NCBI GenBank assembly: GCA_030824295.1
Contig: JAVBYA010000371.1
Span: forward strand, 1-5,144
Reading direction: 5' to 3'
From: Bacteroidota bacterium
GTDB lineage: Bacteria > Bacteroidota > Ignavibacteria > UBA10030 > UBA8401
DNA: 5,144 bases
Below, piece after piece: positions 5,106 to 5,144 of this stretch. How positions within the stretch are numbered: position 1 is the stretch's first letter; each line of letters begins with the position of its first letter. A model generated the notes under the pieces. That model had not been told where the DNA came from and ran no database searches. It was given only the letters and a program-made list of their open reading frames with translations. A program made the position numbers and the translations under genes.

Positions 5106-5144
5106 ATGGCCGACCAACATACCGATTCTATATTGTTCGAGCAA
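5106..5144 (+). CDS. Possible 5' end of a further gene, cut by window
   Basis: ATG at 5106 opens a frame of 13 codons (MADQHTDSILFEQ) that reaches the window edge without a stop. The composition is plausible for a soluble protein start and the position fits a gene after tag in the same direction. There is no clear Shine-Dalgarno: AAGGA at 5080-5084 is 21 bases away, and the nearer sequence is the palindrome. Too short to assign a family. Confidence 0.33.
   Translation, partial: MADQHTDSILFEQ

Overview
The window is a GC-rich (roughly mid-fifties percent by eye), densely coded bacterial stretch with every convincing gene on the + strand. I see no rRNA, tRNA, CRISPR array, transposase or other mobile element. 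The lineage is uncertain. A GspE/PilB-type ATPase sits beside a single-domain response regulator, Shine-Dalgarno sites are strong in front of some genes and weak or absent in front of others, and a TATCTTTG box resembles the Bacteroidota -7 consensus TAnnTTTG. Together these hint at the Bacteroidota/Chlorobiota/Ignavibacteriota (FCB) group. That is an inference from few signals.

Left part (1-1795): the 3' portion of a GspE/PilB-family secretion or pilus ATPase gene cut by the window edge, then, 48 bases later, a CheY-like receiver-only protein. The ATPase keeps Walker A, the Walker B glutamate and the zinc tetracysteine. It has lost the histidines normally found in the Asp and His boxes. The receiver protein keeps the phosphoacceptor Asp but has Arg where the conserved Lys is expected. 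The pair may belong to a pilus, secretion or surface-motility module that continues upstream.

Middle (1814-3029): a full-length YafY-type HTH/WYL/WCX transcription regulator, then about 270 bases with no classical gene. That gap holds a perfect 5-bp inverted repeat (TGACA-N6-TGTCA), a TATCTTTG promoter-like box, a 47-codon ORF with a very good ribosome binding site, and four tandem TCAT units.

Right part (3030-5034): a compact run of four short genes in the same direction: a ferredoxin-like dimeric alpha/beta-barrel (ABM-like) protein, a DHFR/RibD-C-fold reductase, a DinB/YfiT-fold metal-binding protein and DNA-3-methyladenine glycosylase I (Tag). Spacings are short (5 and 36 bases) and the last pair overlaps by ATGA, so they are probably co-transcribed. 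The WYL regulator next door is the obvious candidate regulator. A stress or alkylation-response role is possible but unproven.

End (5035-5144): a short intergenic region with a perfect 14-bp palindrome directly before an ATG that opens a reading frame running off the window. I found no convincing new biological system. The most unusual points are the His-less secretion ATPase, the small ORF with its promoter and dyad, and the palindrome abutting the last start codon.
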